Below are positions 34,999 to 43,198 of a stretch of DNA of 64,000 bases, one piece after another. A program made the translations under genes and the position numbers. Positions within the stretch are counted from its first letter, which is position 1. Each line of letters starts with the position of its first letter. Below the pieces are notes generated by a model. That model made no database searches. It was given only the letters and a program-made list of their open reading frames with translations, and was not told the DNA's origin. The stretch comes from Sinorhizobium garamanticum (GTDB lineage Bacteria > Pseudomonadota > Alphaproteobacteria > Rhizobiales > Rhizobiaceae), in NCBI RefSeq assembly GCF_029892065.1, contig NZ_CP120374.1, forward strand, positions 558,001 through 622,000, written 5' to 3'.

Positions 34999-35943
34999 AT
35001 GGATGCGCTAAGCGAAGTCCTCCGAGACTTTCGCTTGAGCGGAGTCAACTATGGGCGCTGCGAACTCCGACATCCATGGAGCATCGCCTTTCCGCAACAA
35101 CAGCTGCTTCGTTTTCACTTTGTCAGCCAGGGCCCATGCTGGATCCATACCGAAGCCCAAGGATGGCAGGAGTTGAACGATGGCGATCTGGTACTGCTGC
35201 CGCAAGGCATCGCGCATCGACTGTCCAGCGCGCGCGATGTTGTAGGCGACTCGCTCGAGGGTTGCCAAGTGACAAGGTTGGGGAGCAACGTCTGCGAAGT
35301 GGTGCGGGAAGGAACGGGTGCGACCAGCACGCTCTTCTGCGGCTCCATGGCTTTGGGAGCGTATGCGCTGAACCCCTTGATCGCGTTGATGCCGCCAATC
35401 ATCAAAGGCTGCGATGTAGCCGGCAATGACCCGATCGTTGGTCCCCTGCTAGCTGCTATGACCGCGGAGGCCACACAGCCCCAGATGGGCAGCGCTACAG
35501 TTTTATCACGAATGGCGGACTTGCTTGCCGCCCGGCTCATCCGCTGCTGGGTCAATTGCAGCGGATCCTCGACCACCGGTTGGCTCGCCGCCATTCGCGA
35601 CCCTCACATCGGCCGCGCTCTGGTGGCCATGCACCGAGCCCCCGGTCATAACTGGACTCTCGAAAGCCTCGCTGGCGTGGCAGGCCAATCGCGCTCGATC
35701 TTCGCTGAACGCTTCAGCGCTATCTTGGGAGAAGGCGCGGCGCGCTATCTCACCCGTCTGCGTATGCAGCTTGCACGCGAACTGTTGGGTCAAGGCGGCA
35801 TGTCGGTCGCCGAGGTAGCTTCTCGGTTGGGGTATCAGTCTGAAGCATCCTTTGCTCGCGCCTTCAAGCGCATTACTAGCGTCTCACCGGGCATTGTGCG
35901 CCGCACAAATTCCGGACGAATCGACATGGATTTCGGATTTTAG
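34999..35943 (+). CDS. AraC-family transcriptional regulator with cupin sensor
   Basis: The 314-residue protein has an N-terminal cupin domain (RFHFVSQGPCWIHTEAQGWQ, then LNDGDLVLLPQGIAHRLS). The C-terminal double helix-turn-helix includes WTLESLAGVAGQSRSIFAER and SVAEVASRLGYQSEASFARA. This AraC type often activates or represses a neighbouring efflux or redox gene. An MFS exporter gene follows 59 bases later on the same strand and is its likely target. ATG 34999 gives the usual family start MDALSEVLRDF; ATG 34954 is an alternative. Confidence 0.88.
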   Translation: MDALSEVLRDFRLSGVNYGRCELRHPWSIAFPQQQLLRFHFVSQGPCWIHTEAQGWQELNDGDLVLLPQGIAHRLSSARDVVGDSLEGCQVTRLGSNVCEVVREGTGATSTLFCGSMALGAYALNPLIALMPPIIKGCDVAGNDPIVGPLLAAMTAEATQPQMGSATVLSRMADLLAARLIRCWVNCSGSSTTGWLAAIRDPHIGRALVAMHRAPGHNWTLESLAGVAGQSRSIFAERFSAILGEGAARYLTRLRMQLARELLGQGGMSVAEVASRLGYQSEASFARAFKRITSVSPGIVRRTNSGRIDMDFGF

Positions 35944-36002
35944 GATACATATCATCCCAAAGAGTTCGTCTATGAAATCTCCGGAACGTAGGAGATGCTT
36001 CA

Positions 36003-37211
36003 ATGACGGACACGACATCACAACTTGGCGACGCGGCGATAGACTTTGACACCGCTGAGCCAGCCGCGTGGACCCCGGCGACTTGGTTTGCCGTTCTTTC
36101 GATGGCAGCCACCAGCTTTGCGCTGGTATCGGCTGAGTTTCTGCCGGCGGGCCTATTGACGCCAATGGCGCGCGATCTCGGCGTTAGCGAGGGAACAGCC
36201 GGGCAGGTCGTCACCGCCACCGCTTCCGTCGGCGCCGTGACCGCCTTATTGAGCAATGTTCTCATCGGCAGACTGAACCGCAAGGCGGTGCTGGTCGGTC
36301 TCAGTGCGTTGGCGATCGGCTCCAATATTCTTGCAGCGTTAGCGACCGATTTTTTGCTATTGTTGTTGGGCCGGGCTGGGTTGGGCATCGCGCTTAGCGG
36401 TTTCTGGGCGCTTTCAGTTGCCGTCGTGGCAAGGCTGGTTGGCGCCGATGCGACAGGTCGGGGCATGGCTATCGTCACCCTCGGCGTTTCGCTCGCCACC
36501 ATAGCTGCACCATCAATGGGTGCTTTGATCAGCGACTGGCTGGGCTGGCGCAGCGCCATGGCGATGACAGCGGGGCTGGCCGCGCTGGCCATGCTGCTGC
36601 AAGTACTCAGCTTGCCGACGCTGCCTGCAAGCACAAGTAACAGCCTCTCCGACGTGCTCCGGCTGACAGGACGGCGTGGTGTTCAACTGGGAATGCTTGC
36701 CATCCTTTTGCTGATGACGGGACATTTTGCTGGTTCGGTCTATGTGCGTCCGTTCCTCGAGCAAGTGACACTGCTTGAAACCGGGCCGATTGCCCTGGTG
36801 CTGCTCGGGTTTGGCATCGCCGCTGTGATCGGCAATGTTGCGGGTGGCCGGATGGCAGACGCCAATATCCGCATGGCACTGGCCATCACCGCCGCATTAA
36901 TGGCGTTTGCGGCGCTTGCTTTGGTGCTTTGGGGCGTCCACGTCGGCGCTGCCTTCGGCTTCGTGACGCTTTGGGGCTTCGCCTTTGGCATGGCGCCGGT
37001 GGTGCTGCCTACCAATCTTTCCCGCGGAGCACCCGACGCTTTGGAGGCAGCAGGGAGCCTGATGGTCGTCTCGTTTCAGGTTGCCATCAGTATCGGCGCG
37101 GTTTTCGGCGGCTATGTCGTCGATCACTACGGCGCTGTTGGGCCCTTGAACCTTACCGCCGTCCTAGCCGCATCGACGTTCGCCTTGGCGCTGCTGCAGC
37201 CTCGCAGCTGA
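36003..37211 (+). CDS. MFS exporter, DHA1/AraJ-NepI type
   Basis: The 402-residue protein has twelve hydrophobic helices after a short acidic N-terminus. Family motifs include LPAGLLTPMARDLGVSEGTA after helix 1 and LIGRLNRKAVLVGLSALAIG for motif A. It should export small molecules such as sugars, purines or drugs by proton antiport. AGGAG stands ten bases before the ATG. It follows an AraC regulator gene and is closed by a perfect hairpin at 37330. Confidence 0.9.
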   Translation: MTDTTSQLGDAAIDFDTAEPAAWTPATWFAVLSMAATSFALVSAEFLPAGLLTPMARDLGVSEGTAGQVVTATASVGAVTALLSNVLIGRLNRKAVLVGLSALAIGSNILAALATDFLLLLLGRAGLGIALSGFWALSVAVVARLVGADATGRGMAIVTLGVSLATIAAPSMGALISDWLGWRSAMAMTAGLAALAMLLQVLSLPTLPASTSNSLSDVLRLTGRRGVQLGMLAILLLMTGHFAGSVYVRPFLEQVTLLETGPIALVLLGFGIAAVIGNVAGGRMADANIRMALAITAALMAFAALALVLWGVHVGAAFGFVTLWGFAFGMAPVVLPTNLSRGAPDALEAAGSLMVVSFQVAISIGAVFGGYVVDHYGAVGPLNLTAVLAASTFALALLQPRS

Positions 37212-37329
37212 TCTTCCCTTCCGGGTTGAGCAATCAGGCGCAATCGGACTGACAATGCTGTGAGAACTCTGTGCATCTGTAAGGCACTAGCTTGGCGGCG
37301 CATGCCGGGCCGAGTAGCGCTCTGGATAT

Positions 37330-37357
37330 GAGGCCGCCGGCAATCGCCGGCGGCCTC
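37330..37357. terminator. Bidirectional hairpin terminator
   Basis: GAGGCCGCCGGC and its exact reverse complement flank the loop AATC. It lies between the MFS gene (plus) and the rifampin ADP-ribosyltransferase remnant (minus). Confidence 0.8.
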
Positions 37358-37364
37358 GAATGCG

Positions 37365-37601
37365 TCAGTCTATGATAACGTCCTGCTGCAGCTGTTCAGC
37401 CGAGTGGGGTTGCCAGTCCGCGACTTCGCCCACGACGCGAAGCCGTTCGCGAGAGCGGTACGACTGCGTGGGATTGCAGGGAAACTTCTTGTTAGTCAGG
37501 TTGGGGTCATCCTCGAAGGGACCGGTTGGCTCCACAAAGCAGATTCGCCCCCGTCCATCGCCAGAAGCTGGTTCCGCGCCCCAGGTCGCGGCATCGAGAG
37601 T
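37365..37601 (-). pseudogene. 3' remnant of a rifampin ADP-ribosyltransferase (arr) gene
   Basis: The last 78 codons before the stop read TLDAATWGAEPASGDGRGRI, then FVEPTGPFEDDPNLTNKKFP and LRVVGEVADWQPHSAEQLQQ. This is the conserved C-terminal half of Arr, which inactivates rifampin by ADP-ribosylation. The N-terminal half with the substrate His region is missing; upstream the frame runs into unrelated sequence. The remnant is therefore unlikely to be active. Confidence 0.75.
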
Positions 37602-38097
37602 TCGGGTGAAAATATGCGCGAGCACATCCTCCTGGCCGACATAAACCCTCCATGATCGTCGCCAACGCGAGGATAAGCGTCGCAAGACGTGCGGCGCCGA
37701 AGAGCTTTGCCGGTCGGCGTCCTATTCTGGCAATATCCATTCTGAGTTCGTGCACTGCGCCCTGCCGGCAGACGCGATCCGATGCGAGACCGTTGTAGTC
37801 TCGTGCATATTTCGCTCCGAGCGGCTCGAATGTCACATCGACCTCGCCACGGCCACGCGGACGCTTTTTAGGCAAGCGCGTCGCCCATCAGCCGGACAAA
37901 AGGATACGTGACTAAACTCCGGGCGTAACTTTCCGAGCCCGGACGGCGAATCGCGAGTCGAGGCTGGTCGATGTTTTCGTGAGACCACGAACACGCAAAC
38001 GGGGCGGCGCGCCGCACGGCATGGCGATGCAAAAGGAACGCCATATTCACACCCCGAGGAGAGCCGGCTATGGCCGGCCGTCCCCTCACGTGCGCGC
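37602..38097. other. Region without a supported gene
   Basis: Open frames are present on the minus strand (to 37875 and 38111) but match nothing I recognise and overlap each other. The beginning of the cyclase gene may have its promoter here; no clear motif stands out. Confidence 0.35.
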
Positions 38098-39507
38098 TTG
38101 AAACGCGTCACGGCGAAGATCGCCGATCTCGTCTTCGGCGGCCAGACGAATGCGGCGCTTTCGGAGCGCGTCTACCGGCGGATAGAGCAGCAGCAGGCGA
38201 CGAGCGAAATCATCGTCGGCTGGATCCAGGCCTCGGCCATCGTCTTCTTCGCCGTGGTCTACGCGATCTCGCCCAAGGCCTTCCCGCCCGGGACCCGCTT
38301 CGAGCCCGTCCCCTGGACCCTCGGGATCTACACCGTGTTCACGGTCCTGCGCATCGTTCTCGCCTACCGCGGGCGCCTCAGCCGCCGCTTCGTCGCCATC
38401 TCGACCGTCGTCGACATCACCGTTCTGATGCTGACGATCTGGAGCTTTCATCTGCAGTATCAGGCGCCGCCCGCCCTTTACCTCAAGGCGCCGACCCTGA
38501 TGTATGTCTTCATTCTGATTGCGCTGAGAACATTGCGCTTCGAGCCGATCTACGTGCTGATTGCAGGCAGCTGCAGCGCCGCGGGCTGGCTCGCGCTCTT
38601 CCTCTACGCCGCCCTGGTCTCGGATGTCGAGGCACCGGTCTTCACACGCAGCTACGTCGAGTACGTCACCTCCTACAAGATCCTGCGGGGCGCCGAGATC
38701 GATAAAATCCTGTCGATCCTCATGGTGACGGCCATCCTGACGCTGACACTCGTGCGCGCCCGCAAACTCCTCGTCAATTGCGTCGCGGAGGAAGTGGTGG
38801 CGGCCGACTTGGCGCGCTTCTTTGCGCCGGAAGTCGCCAGGCAACTTCGCGACGCACAGATCGGCCCGCTTGCCGGCCAGGGCGTGCGGTGTGACGCGGC
38901 AATCCTGTCGATCGATCTGCACGGCTTCACCCGGATTTCGCACGATCTGACGCCAACGGAACTCATCGCGCTCCTTAGCGAGTACCACGCGCGGCTGGTG
39001 CCGGTTATCGAGCGCCACCATGGCAGCATCGACAAATATATCGGTGACGGGATACTGGCGAGCTTCGGCGCTGTCGCGCCAAGCGCGACCTATGCCGCGG
39101 ATCTCTGTCGGGCCGTCGAGGAGCTGACGGCGGCCGCGGGAGCTTGGGAAACGGAACGGCAAAAATACGGGCTTCCCGCTCCCGCAATCGGCATGGCTGG
39201 CGCTTCCGGCGAAGTCGTCTTCGGAACGATCGGCCATGAGACGAGGCTCGAATACACCGTCATCGGCGAAGTCGTAAACCTCGCGGCAAAGCTCGAGAAG
39301 CACACCAAGTGCGAAGGCGTTCCGGTGCTTCTGACGCGTTCGACCTACGCGCTCGCGCTCGCCCAGGGCTATCGCCCTCAAGCGGCGGTCGAGGCACTGC
39401 CGGCCCGCTCGATCGAGGGCGTGTCTGACCCGATCGACCTGGTCGCTCTCACGGAGCGAGGGCCCAATCCAGCCCCTTGGGCATCTGCGGAGCCATCCCA
39501 AGGTTAG
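38098..39507 (+). CDS. Membrane-bound class III adenylate/guanylate cyclase
   Basis: The 469-residue protein has six predicted membrane helices in the first 225 residues and a C-terminal class III cyclase domain. Metal-binding Asp is seen in AAILSIDLHGFTRISHDLT and the second in HHGSIDKYIGDGILASFGAV; the later EYTVIGEVVNLAAKLEKHTK holds the transition-state and substrate residues. Rhizobia have many such cyclases with sensor N-termini. It probably makes cAMP in response to a membrane signal. The start is a TTG at 38098 without a good ribosome site, so the true N-terminus is uncertain. A response-regulator gene follows 103 bases later. Confidence 0.88.
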   Translation: MKRVTAKIADLVFGGQTNAALSERVYRRIEQQQATSEIIVGWIQASAIVFFAVVYAISPKAFPPGTRFEPVPWTLGIYTVFTVLRIVLAYRGRLSRRFVAISTVVDITVLMLTIWSFHLQYQAPPALYLKAPTLMYVFILIALRTLRFEPIYVLIAGSCSAAGWLALFLYAALVSDVEAPVFTRSYVEYVTSYKILRGAEIDKILSILMVTAILTLTLVRARKLLVNCVAEEVVAADLARFFAPEVARQLRDAQIGPLAGQGVRCDAAILSIDLHGFTRISHDLTPTELIALLSEYHARLVPVIERHHGSIDKYIGDGILASFGAVAPSATYAADLCRAVEELTAAAGAWETERQKYGLPAPAIGMAGASGEVVFGTIGHETRLEYTVIGEVVNLAAKLEKHTKCEGVPVLLTRSTYALALAQGYRPQAAVEALPARSIEGVSDPIDLVALTERGPNPAPWASAEPSQG

Positions 39508-39610
39508 CGCCACCGATTGTGCTCGCTGCGACGGAAAGAAGTAACGTTCCGCGGTGCTTCGACGAATAGATGGTAGCAATTGCACGAACTTGTGACTCGC
39601 GCGGTGAAGC

Positions 39611-40297
39611 ATGATGAAGCGTTCCATCCTGATCGTCGACGACGACAACGAACTGAGTTCCGAACTCGTCGACCAGCTATCGTGCTGCAGCGACGAATTC
39701 CGAGTGCTGCACGAAGGAACCGGCAGGGCGGGCATTCAGGCTATGCGCACAAATGCCATCGACCTCCTCGTCATGAATATAGAGCTGCCCGACATGGACG
39801 GTCGCGAAGCCGTGAAGATCCTGCGCAGAAACGGGTACAAGGCACCGATCGTCATGCTGACGGCCTCCGGATCGGACGCCGACACGATACTGGCCTTCGA
39901 AGCCGGCGCGGATGACTGTGTCACCAAGCCGTTCCACTTCCCGGTGCTGCTTGCCCGTATCCGTGCGCAGCTACGCCAATATGCGCAGGCGGAGGACGCA
40001 ACGTTGCGCATGGGTCCTTTCACGTTCAAGCCGGGGAAAAAGCTACTGCTCGACGAGCGCGGTCGCAAGATATGGCTCACGGCGACGGAGACGGCCATCA
40101 TCCGATCTCTCTACGGCGCCGACGGGCGGGTTGTAAGGCGTGGGGCACTGCTCCAGGCGGTCTGGGGCTACGACTCGCCCGTCGCGAGCCACACGTTGGA
40201 GACTCATATCTATCGCTTGCGCCAGAAGATCGCGCACGACCCTTCCAGCGCCGCGGTGCTTGTGACGGAGGATGGCGGCTACAGGCTGTTATTCTGA
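39611..40297 (+). CDS. OmpR-type response regulator lacking the phospho-acceptor Asp
   Basis: The 228-residue protein has a receiver domain and a C-terminal winged helix of the OmpR/PhoB type (LTATETAIIRSLYGADGRVV, then SHTLETHIYRLRQKI). The acidic pocket ILIVDDDNEL, switch Thr in IVMLTASGSD and Lys in CVTKPF are intact. The phospho-acceptor position reads LLVMNIELPDMDG: residue 56 is Asn (codon AAT, 39776-39778) instead of Asp. It is therefore likely to act without phosphorylation or to respond to another signal. No partner kinase gene is adjacent; the upstream neighbour is a membrane cyclase. Confidence 0.9.
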   Translation: MMKRSILIVDDDNELSSELVDQLSCCSDEFRVLHEGTGRAGIQAMRTNAIDLLVMNIELPDMDGREAVKILRRNGYKAPIVMLTASGSDADTILAFEAGADDCVTKPFHFPVLLARIRAQLRQYAQAEDATLRMGPFTFKPGKKLLLDERGRKIWLTATETAIIRSLYGADGRVVRRGALLQAVWGYDSPVASHTLETHIYRLRQKIAHDPSSAAVLVTEDGGYRLLF

Positions 40298-40355
40298 CGG
40301 TTGCCCTCGGTGAACGGGCGGCAATCTCCTCTCGGATTCCGCATCGCGCATCGGC

Positions 40356-40383
40356 GTAACCTTTTTCCGTGCCGGACCGAATC
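40356..40383 (+). promoter_or_regulatory. ECF SigF-type promoter for the pseudoazurin operon
   Basis: GTAACC, sixteen bases, then CGAATC, 48 bases before the ATG at 40431. This matches the GTAACC-N16-CGAA pattern known for SigF/RpoE1-4-type ECF sigma factors of alphaproteobacteria. A sigma gene of that type lies 2 kb away, and three similar sites occur nearby. Confidence 0.75.
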
Positions 40384-40430
40384 TTGAAATGTATCTCGAT
40401 TCCCGAGATCGCCAACTTAGGGAGAAGAAA

Positions 40431-40904
40431 ATGTCACTCTGGTCTAAAGGAGGCGTGACAGCAGTCGTGCTTGGCGCAACGGGAATAGTTGCCTCTGGCG
40501 CCTCAGCACACAACGATGCGAAATACTGGCAACAGTTGACCGGGCTGTTAAAGCCTGTGGAAATGCCGAGCATGACCGACCATCGGGCTTACATGCTGCC
40601 CGGCGGTCTGGTCCTCGCCTTGCACTTCGACGACATGGACCTTTCCAAGGCCCAGAACCTGAACTGGATCGCGGTCGGGTTCCCCGGCAAGTTCTGCAAG
40701 GCCGACCAGGCCCGGCTCGAGTCGGAATACGGCAAGGGCTTCACGCATTTCCATAGCATGAAGAACGACACGCACGGCGGCGAGAAGGGCGAGGAAGGCG
40801 TCTGGTTCGTGCACACAGCCGTCCGTGAGTTCGAGGCACCGTGGGGCAACGTCAAACCCGGCGTCGATCAGAACTTCATGCCGACGGAAGCGCCCGACTG
40901 CTGA
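40431..40904 (+). CDS. Exported hypothetical protein
   Basis: The 157-residue protein has a signal peptide of about 27 residues (GGVTAVVLGATGIVASGASA-HN). The mature part is rich in His, Asp and aromatic residues: YMLPGGLVLALHFDDMDLSK, GFTHFHSMKNDTHGG and WFVHTAVREF. I do not recognise a named family; the clustered His residues could bind metal or a redox partner. GGGAGAAG precedes the ATG. It lies 78 bases before the pseudoazurin gene on the same strand, behind a SigF-type promoter, so it is probably periplasmic and linked to that electron carrier. Confidence 0.75.
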   Translation: MSLWSKGGVTAVVLGATGIVASGASAHNDAKYWQQLTGLLKPVEMPSMTDHRAYMLPGGLVLALHFDDMDLSKAQNLNWIAVGFPGKFCKADQARLESEYGKGFTHFHSMKNDTHGGEKGEEGVWFVHTAVREFEAPWGNVKPGVDQNFMPTEAPDC

Positions 40905-40982
40905 GCATCGGACCTCTTTAACCCAAACCCATTTGGCCGGCGCCTCCGAACGTGGAGGCGCTGGAAGGCTGGAGTCTGACCA

Positions 40983-41435
40983 ATGAAACATGCCACCTGG
41001 ACGATGCTTTGTCTTGCCGTCGCGCATCTCGTCACCAATACAGGCCAAGCCCAAGCGGCCGAGCACGTGATCAAGATGTTCAACAAAGGGAGCGACGGGC
41101 GTCTCATGGTGTTCGACCCCGAGTTCGTCGTCGCACAGCCGGGCGATACCGTCCGTGTCATCCCGACGGATCAAGGACACAGCGTGGAGACGATGCCGGG
41201 AATGTGGCCTGAGGGCGCAAATCCGATCAAGGGCAAGATCGGCCAGGAGATGGTGGTCGCGCTTGAGCAGGACGGCCTCTACGGCCTGCGTTGCCTGCCT
41301 CACTACTTCATGGGAATGGTCGCCGTGGTCGTCGTCGGAAAGCCACAGAATCTTGACGAGGCGAGGTCGGTCGAATTGACCGGCAAACCAAAGGCGGCAT
41401 TCGAGAAGCTCCTCGCGCAGGCCGCTCAGCCGTAA
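40983..41435 (+). CDS. Pseudoazurin (type 1 copper protein)
   Basis: The 150-residue periplasmic protein has a signal peptide ending AQAAEH. The blue-copper ligands are visible: His in TDQGHSVETMP, then Cys, His and Met in YGLRCLPHYFMGM. Pseudoazurins shuttle electrons from cytochromes or sulfite dehydrogenase to oxidases or denitrification enzymes. No nir, nos or sor gene is in the window. It shares an operon with the exported protein upstream. In Sinorhizobium meliloti a pseudoazurin is among targets of sulfite-responsive ECF sigma factors, which fits the promoter found here. Confidence 0.93.
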   Translation: MKHATWTMLCLAVAHLVTNTGQAQAAEHVIKMFNKGSDGRLMVFDPEFVVAQPGDTVRVIPTDQGHSVETMPGMWPEGANPIKGKIGQEMVVALEQDGLYGLRCLPHYFMGMVAVVVVGKPQNLDEARSVELTGKPKAAFEKLLAQAAQP

Positions 41436-41452
41436 GAATGCCCCTTGCAGGG

Positions 41453-41486
41453 ATTGAACCGCGCCGGAATTGCCGCGCGGTTCAAT
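41453..41486. terminator. Bidirectional hairpin terminator
   Basis: ATTGAACCGCGC and its exact reverse complement flank a ten-base loop. It lies between the pseudoazurin gene and the convergent nrsF gene. Confidence 0.7.
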
Positions 41487-41607
41487 ACCCTTTCCTGTAG
41501 TGATGCCGGGATAGTCGGCCTTGTCTTGCCGGCCCCCTTCGATCCGGGCGATCCAGAGGTGCTTTCTGCAGCCAGGATCGATGTCGGCCAATAGTGAGTG
41601 CCTTCCG

Positions 41608-42273
41608 TCAGCCAGCCGTCCGCACATGCGGCCAGCGGAGAATGTACTTGCCGTTCCAGCCGGCCAGGAACGTCAGGAGCGCGACGCTGCCGAATTGCCA
41701 GATCAGGACCATGAGGCTGGCATCCTGGTAATGAAACAGCCTGAGGCCGAAGTTCGCGATCGCTGCGGCGGCCAATGCCCCAAGTGCCACCGTCAGCTGC
41801 GGCGCCATCGGCGTTCCGCGGCGCAGCATGACGGCCATCGTCACAGCCGGAACGGCGCCGACCATCACGATCGAGGGAAAGCAGATCCAGTCTGGATAGA
41901 ATTGCCAGGTATCTTCGCCAAGGCGCTGCCAGGTCTCCAGACAACCCTGCCCTAGGCTCCCCAACCACACCGCAAGCGGCGGGACGGGAAGGAGGGCGAG
42001 TTTTCGGCTGTTACCGGGGATCACCAGGCAAAAAGCAGCGATCGCCGCGGCGACGGCCGTGGCAAGCGCAGCGGCCTGTTCGACCAGGAAGCGCACCTCG
42101 ACCAACTTTTCCGCGAGATCGCTTCGCGGCGACATCAGCAAAACTGTGACTGCAATCGCGGGAGCTGCGATCGACAACCACTGGACCGTCCGCAGCCAAG
42201 GCGGCGGCAGCCGCCGGATCGGATCTGCGCTCATGGCCAGTCGTCGGATCAGGTCATTCGTTTCCAAGGTCAC
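41608..42273 (-). CDS. nrsF: NrsF-type (DUF1109) anti-sigma factor
   Basis: The 221-residue protein is almost wholly hydrophobic, with six predicted membrane helices after a short N-terminal cytosolic part (MTLETNDLIRRLAMSADPIR). This is the DUF1109/NrsF layout, an integral membrane anti-sigma that holds SigF-type ECF factors until stress is sensed. Conserved Cys residues (FCLVIP, GQGCLETW, DWICFPS) may take part in sensing metals, oxidants or sulfite. Its start overlaps the sigma gene stop (ATGA at 42270-42273), as usual for this pair. Confidence 0.88.
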   Translation of the reverse strand: MTLETNDLIRRLAMSADPIRRLPPPWLRTVQWLSIAAPAIAVTVLLMSPRSDLAEKLVEVRFLVEQAAALATAVAAAIAAFCLVIPGNSRKLALLPVPPLAVWLGSLGQGCLETWQRLGEDTWQFYPDWICFPSIVMVGAVPAVTMAVMLRRGTPMAPQLTVALGALAAAAIANFGLRLFHYQDASLMVLIWQFGSVALLTFLAGWNGKYILRWPHVRTAG

Positions 42274-42860
42274 GCCTCATTGCTCAAGACGGTGCGCAGC
42301 GTTCTCAAGGCCCTGTGCATTGCCGCCTTGAGGGCACCAATCGTCATGCCGGTAACCGCGGCGGCCTCTTTCAGCGACATCTCGCGCAGTTTCAACAATT
42401 CCACGGCGTGTCGCTGTCCCTCCGGCAAATCACGGATTGCGCGCCGCAGCGCCTCCGGGTCTCCATAGGCATTCACGGGAATATTCGTATCACGATCCAG
42501 AAAGGTTTCGAGCGCCTGTTCGTCAGCCACTTCACGGGCCGATCGCCGTGCATGACGCCTTGCCGCATCGGCCATGCGATTGCGAGTGATGCCCAGCAAC
42601 CAGGGAAGGAATGGGCGCGCGGGATCATAGGTCGCACGCCCGACATGCAGGGCAATCAGAACCTCCTGGACGATATCCTCCACATCGGACGGCTGGAGAA
42701 ACGGCGATCGCCGCTGCACGACGTGGCGCAGCATGCACGCGATCTCGTTCAGCAATCGTGCATAGGCCGCCTTGTCACCGTCCTGCGCCGCTCGCATGAG
42801 AGAGGCAAGGCGACGGTCGCCTTCTGCTGCGCTCTTGCCGACTGAGATGTGCTCCGCCAT
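42270..42860 (-). CDS. ECF sigma factor, SigF type
   Basis: The 196-residue protein has sigma region 2 (LQPSDVEDIVQEVLIALHVG, then FLPWLLGITRNRMADAARR) and region 4 (LREMSLKEAAAVTGMTIGAL, then KAAMHRALRTLR). It should direct RNA polymerase to GTAACC-N16-CGAAT-type promoters, four of which surround it. The ATG at 42860 gives MAEHISVGKSAAEGDRRL; the frame extends upstream only as non-protein sequence. It is coupled to the NrsF anti-sigma gene. No clear promoter of the same type faces the sigma gene itself, so autoregulation is uncertain. Confidence 0.92.
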   Translation of the reverse strand: MAEHISVGKSAAEGDRRLASLMRAAQDGDKAAYARLLNEIACMLRHVVQRRSPFLQPSDVEDIVQEVLIALHVGRATYDPARPFLPWLLGITRNRMADAARRHARRSAREVADEQALETFLDRDTNIPVNAYGDPEALRRAIRDLPEGQRHAVELLKLREMSLKEAAAVTGMTIGALKAAMHRALRTLRTVLSNEA

Positions 42861-42915
42861 AGCCGTCCTCGCCGCGCCAATCACTGGCGAGTTGCCGTTG
42901 GGTGCCTCCTTTAGG

Positions 42916-42943
42916 GTAACCTTCCTGCCACCTGCAACGAAAT
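42916..42943 (+). promoter_or_regulatory. SigF-type promoter-like site in the sigma/DUF3179 gap
   Basis: GTAACC, sixteen bases, then CGAAAT, pointing rightward away from the sigma gene. It could be a second, distal start for the DUF3179 gene at 43199, together with the site at 43051, or serve an unrecognised short transcript. Confidence 0.55.
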
Positions 42944-43050
42944 CAACGGAAATCAATGTTCGGTGAGTCTTGGCGACGGCGGGTTGGCGATACCGCCGTC
43001 CGGGCCCCAAGCGTAGCACACGGAGCTCTCCCTTCCAGGCGCGCCTTAGC

Positions 43051-43078
43051 GTAACTATCCGGCGCGCTGCAGCGAATT
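43051..43078 (+). promoter_or_regulatory. SigF-type promoter for the DUF3179 gene
   Basis: GTAACT, sixteen bases, then CGAATT, about 120 bases before the ATG at 43199. Spacing and both boxes match the site at 40356. Confidence 0.65.
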
Positions 43079-43198
43079 CGTTCTTGACGAGGAAGACGTC
43101 CGGAAGGCGAGCGCCGCGCGCAAGTGCAACGATTCAAAGTGCCACAGCGACCGCCGGGCGTCTGATAACGACGCTCGGCGCTGCAGGAGGATACGGCG

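Noticed and set aside
38086..39735. A 549-codon minus-strand open frame opposite the cyclase gene
   Set aside because: Antisense to a protein with clear cyclase motifs; composition is that of a shadow frame.
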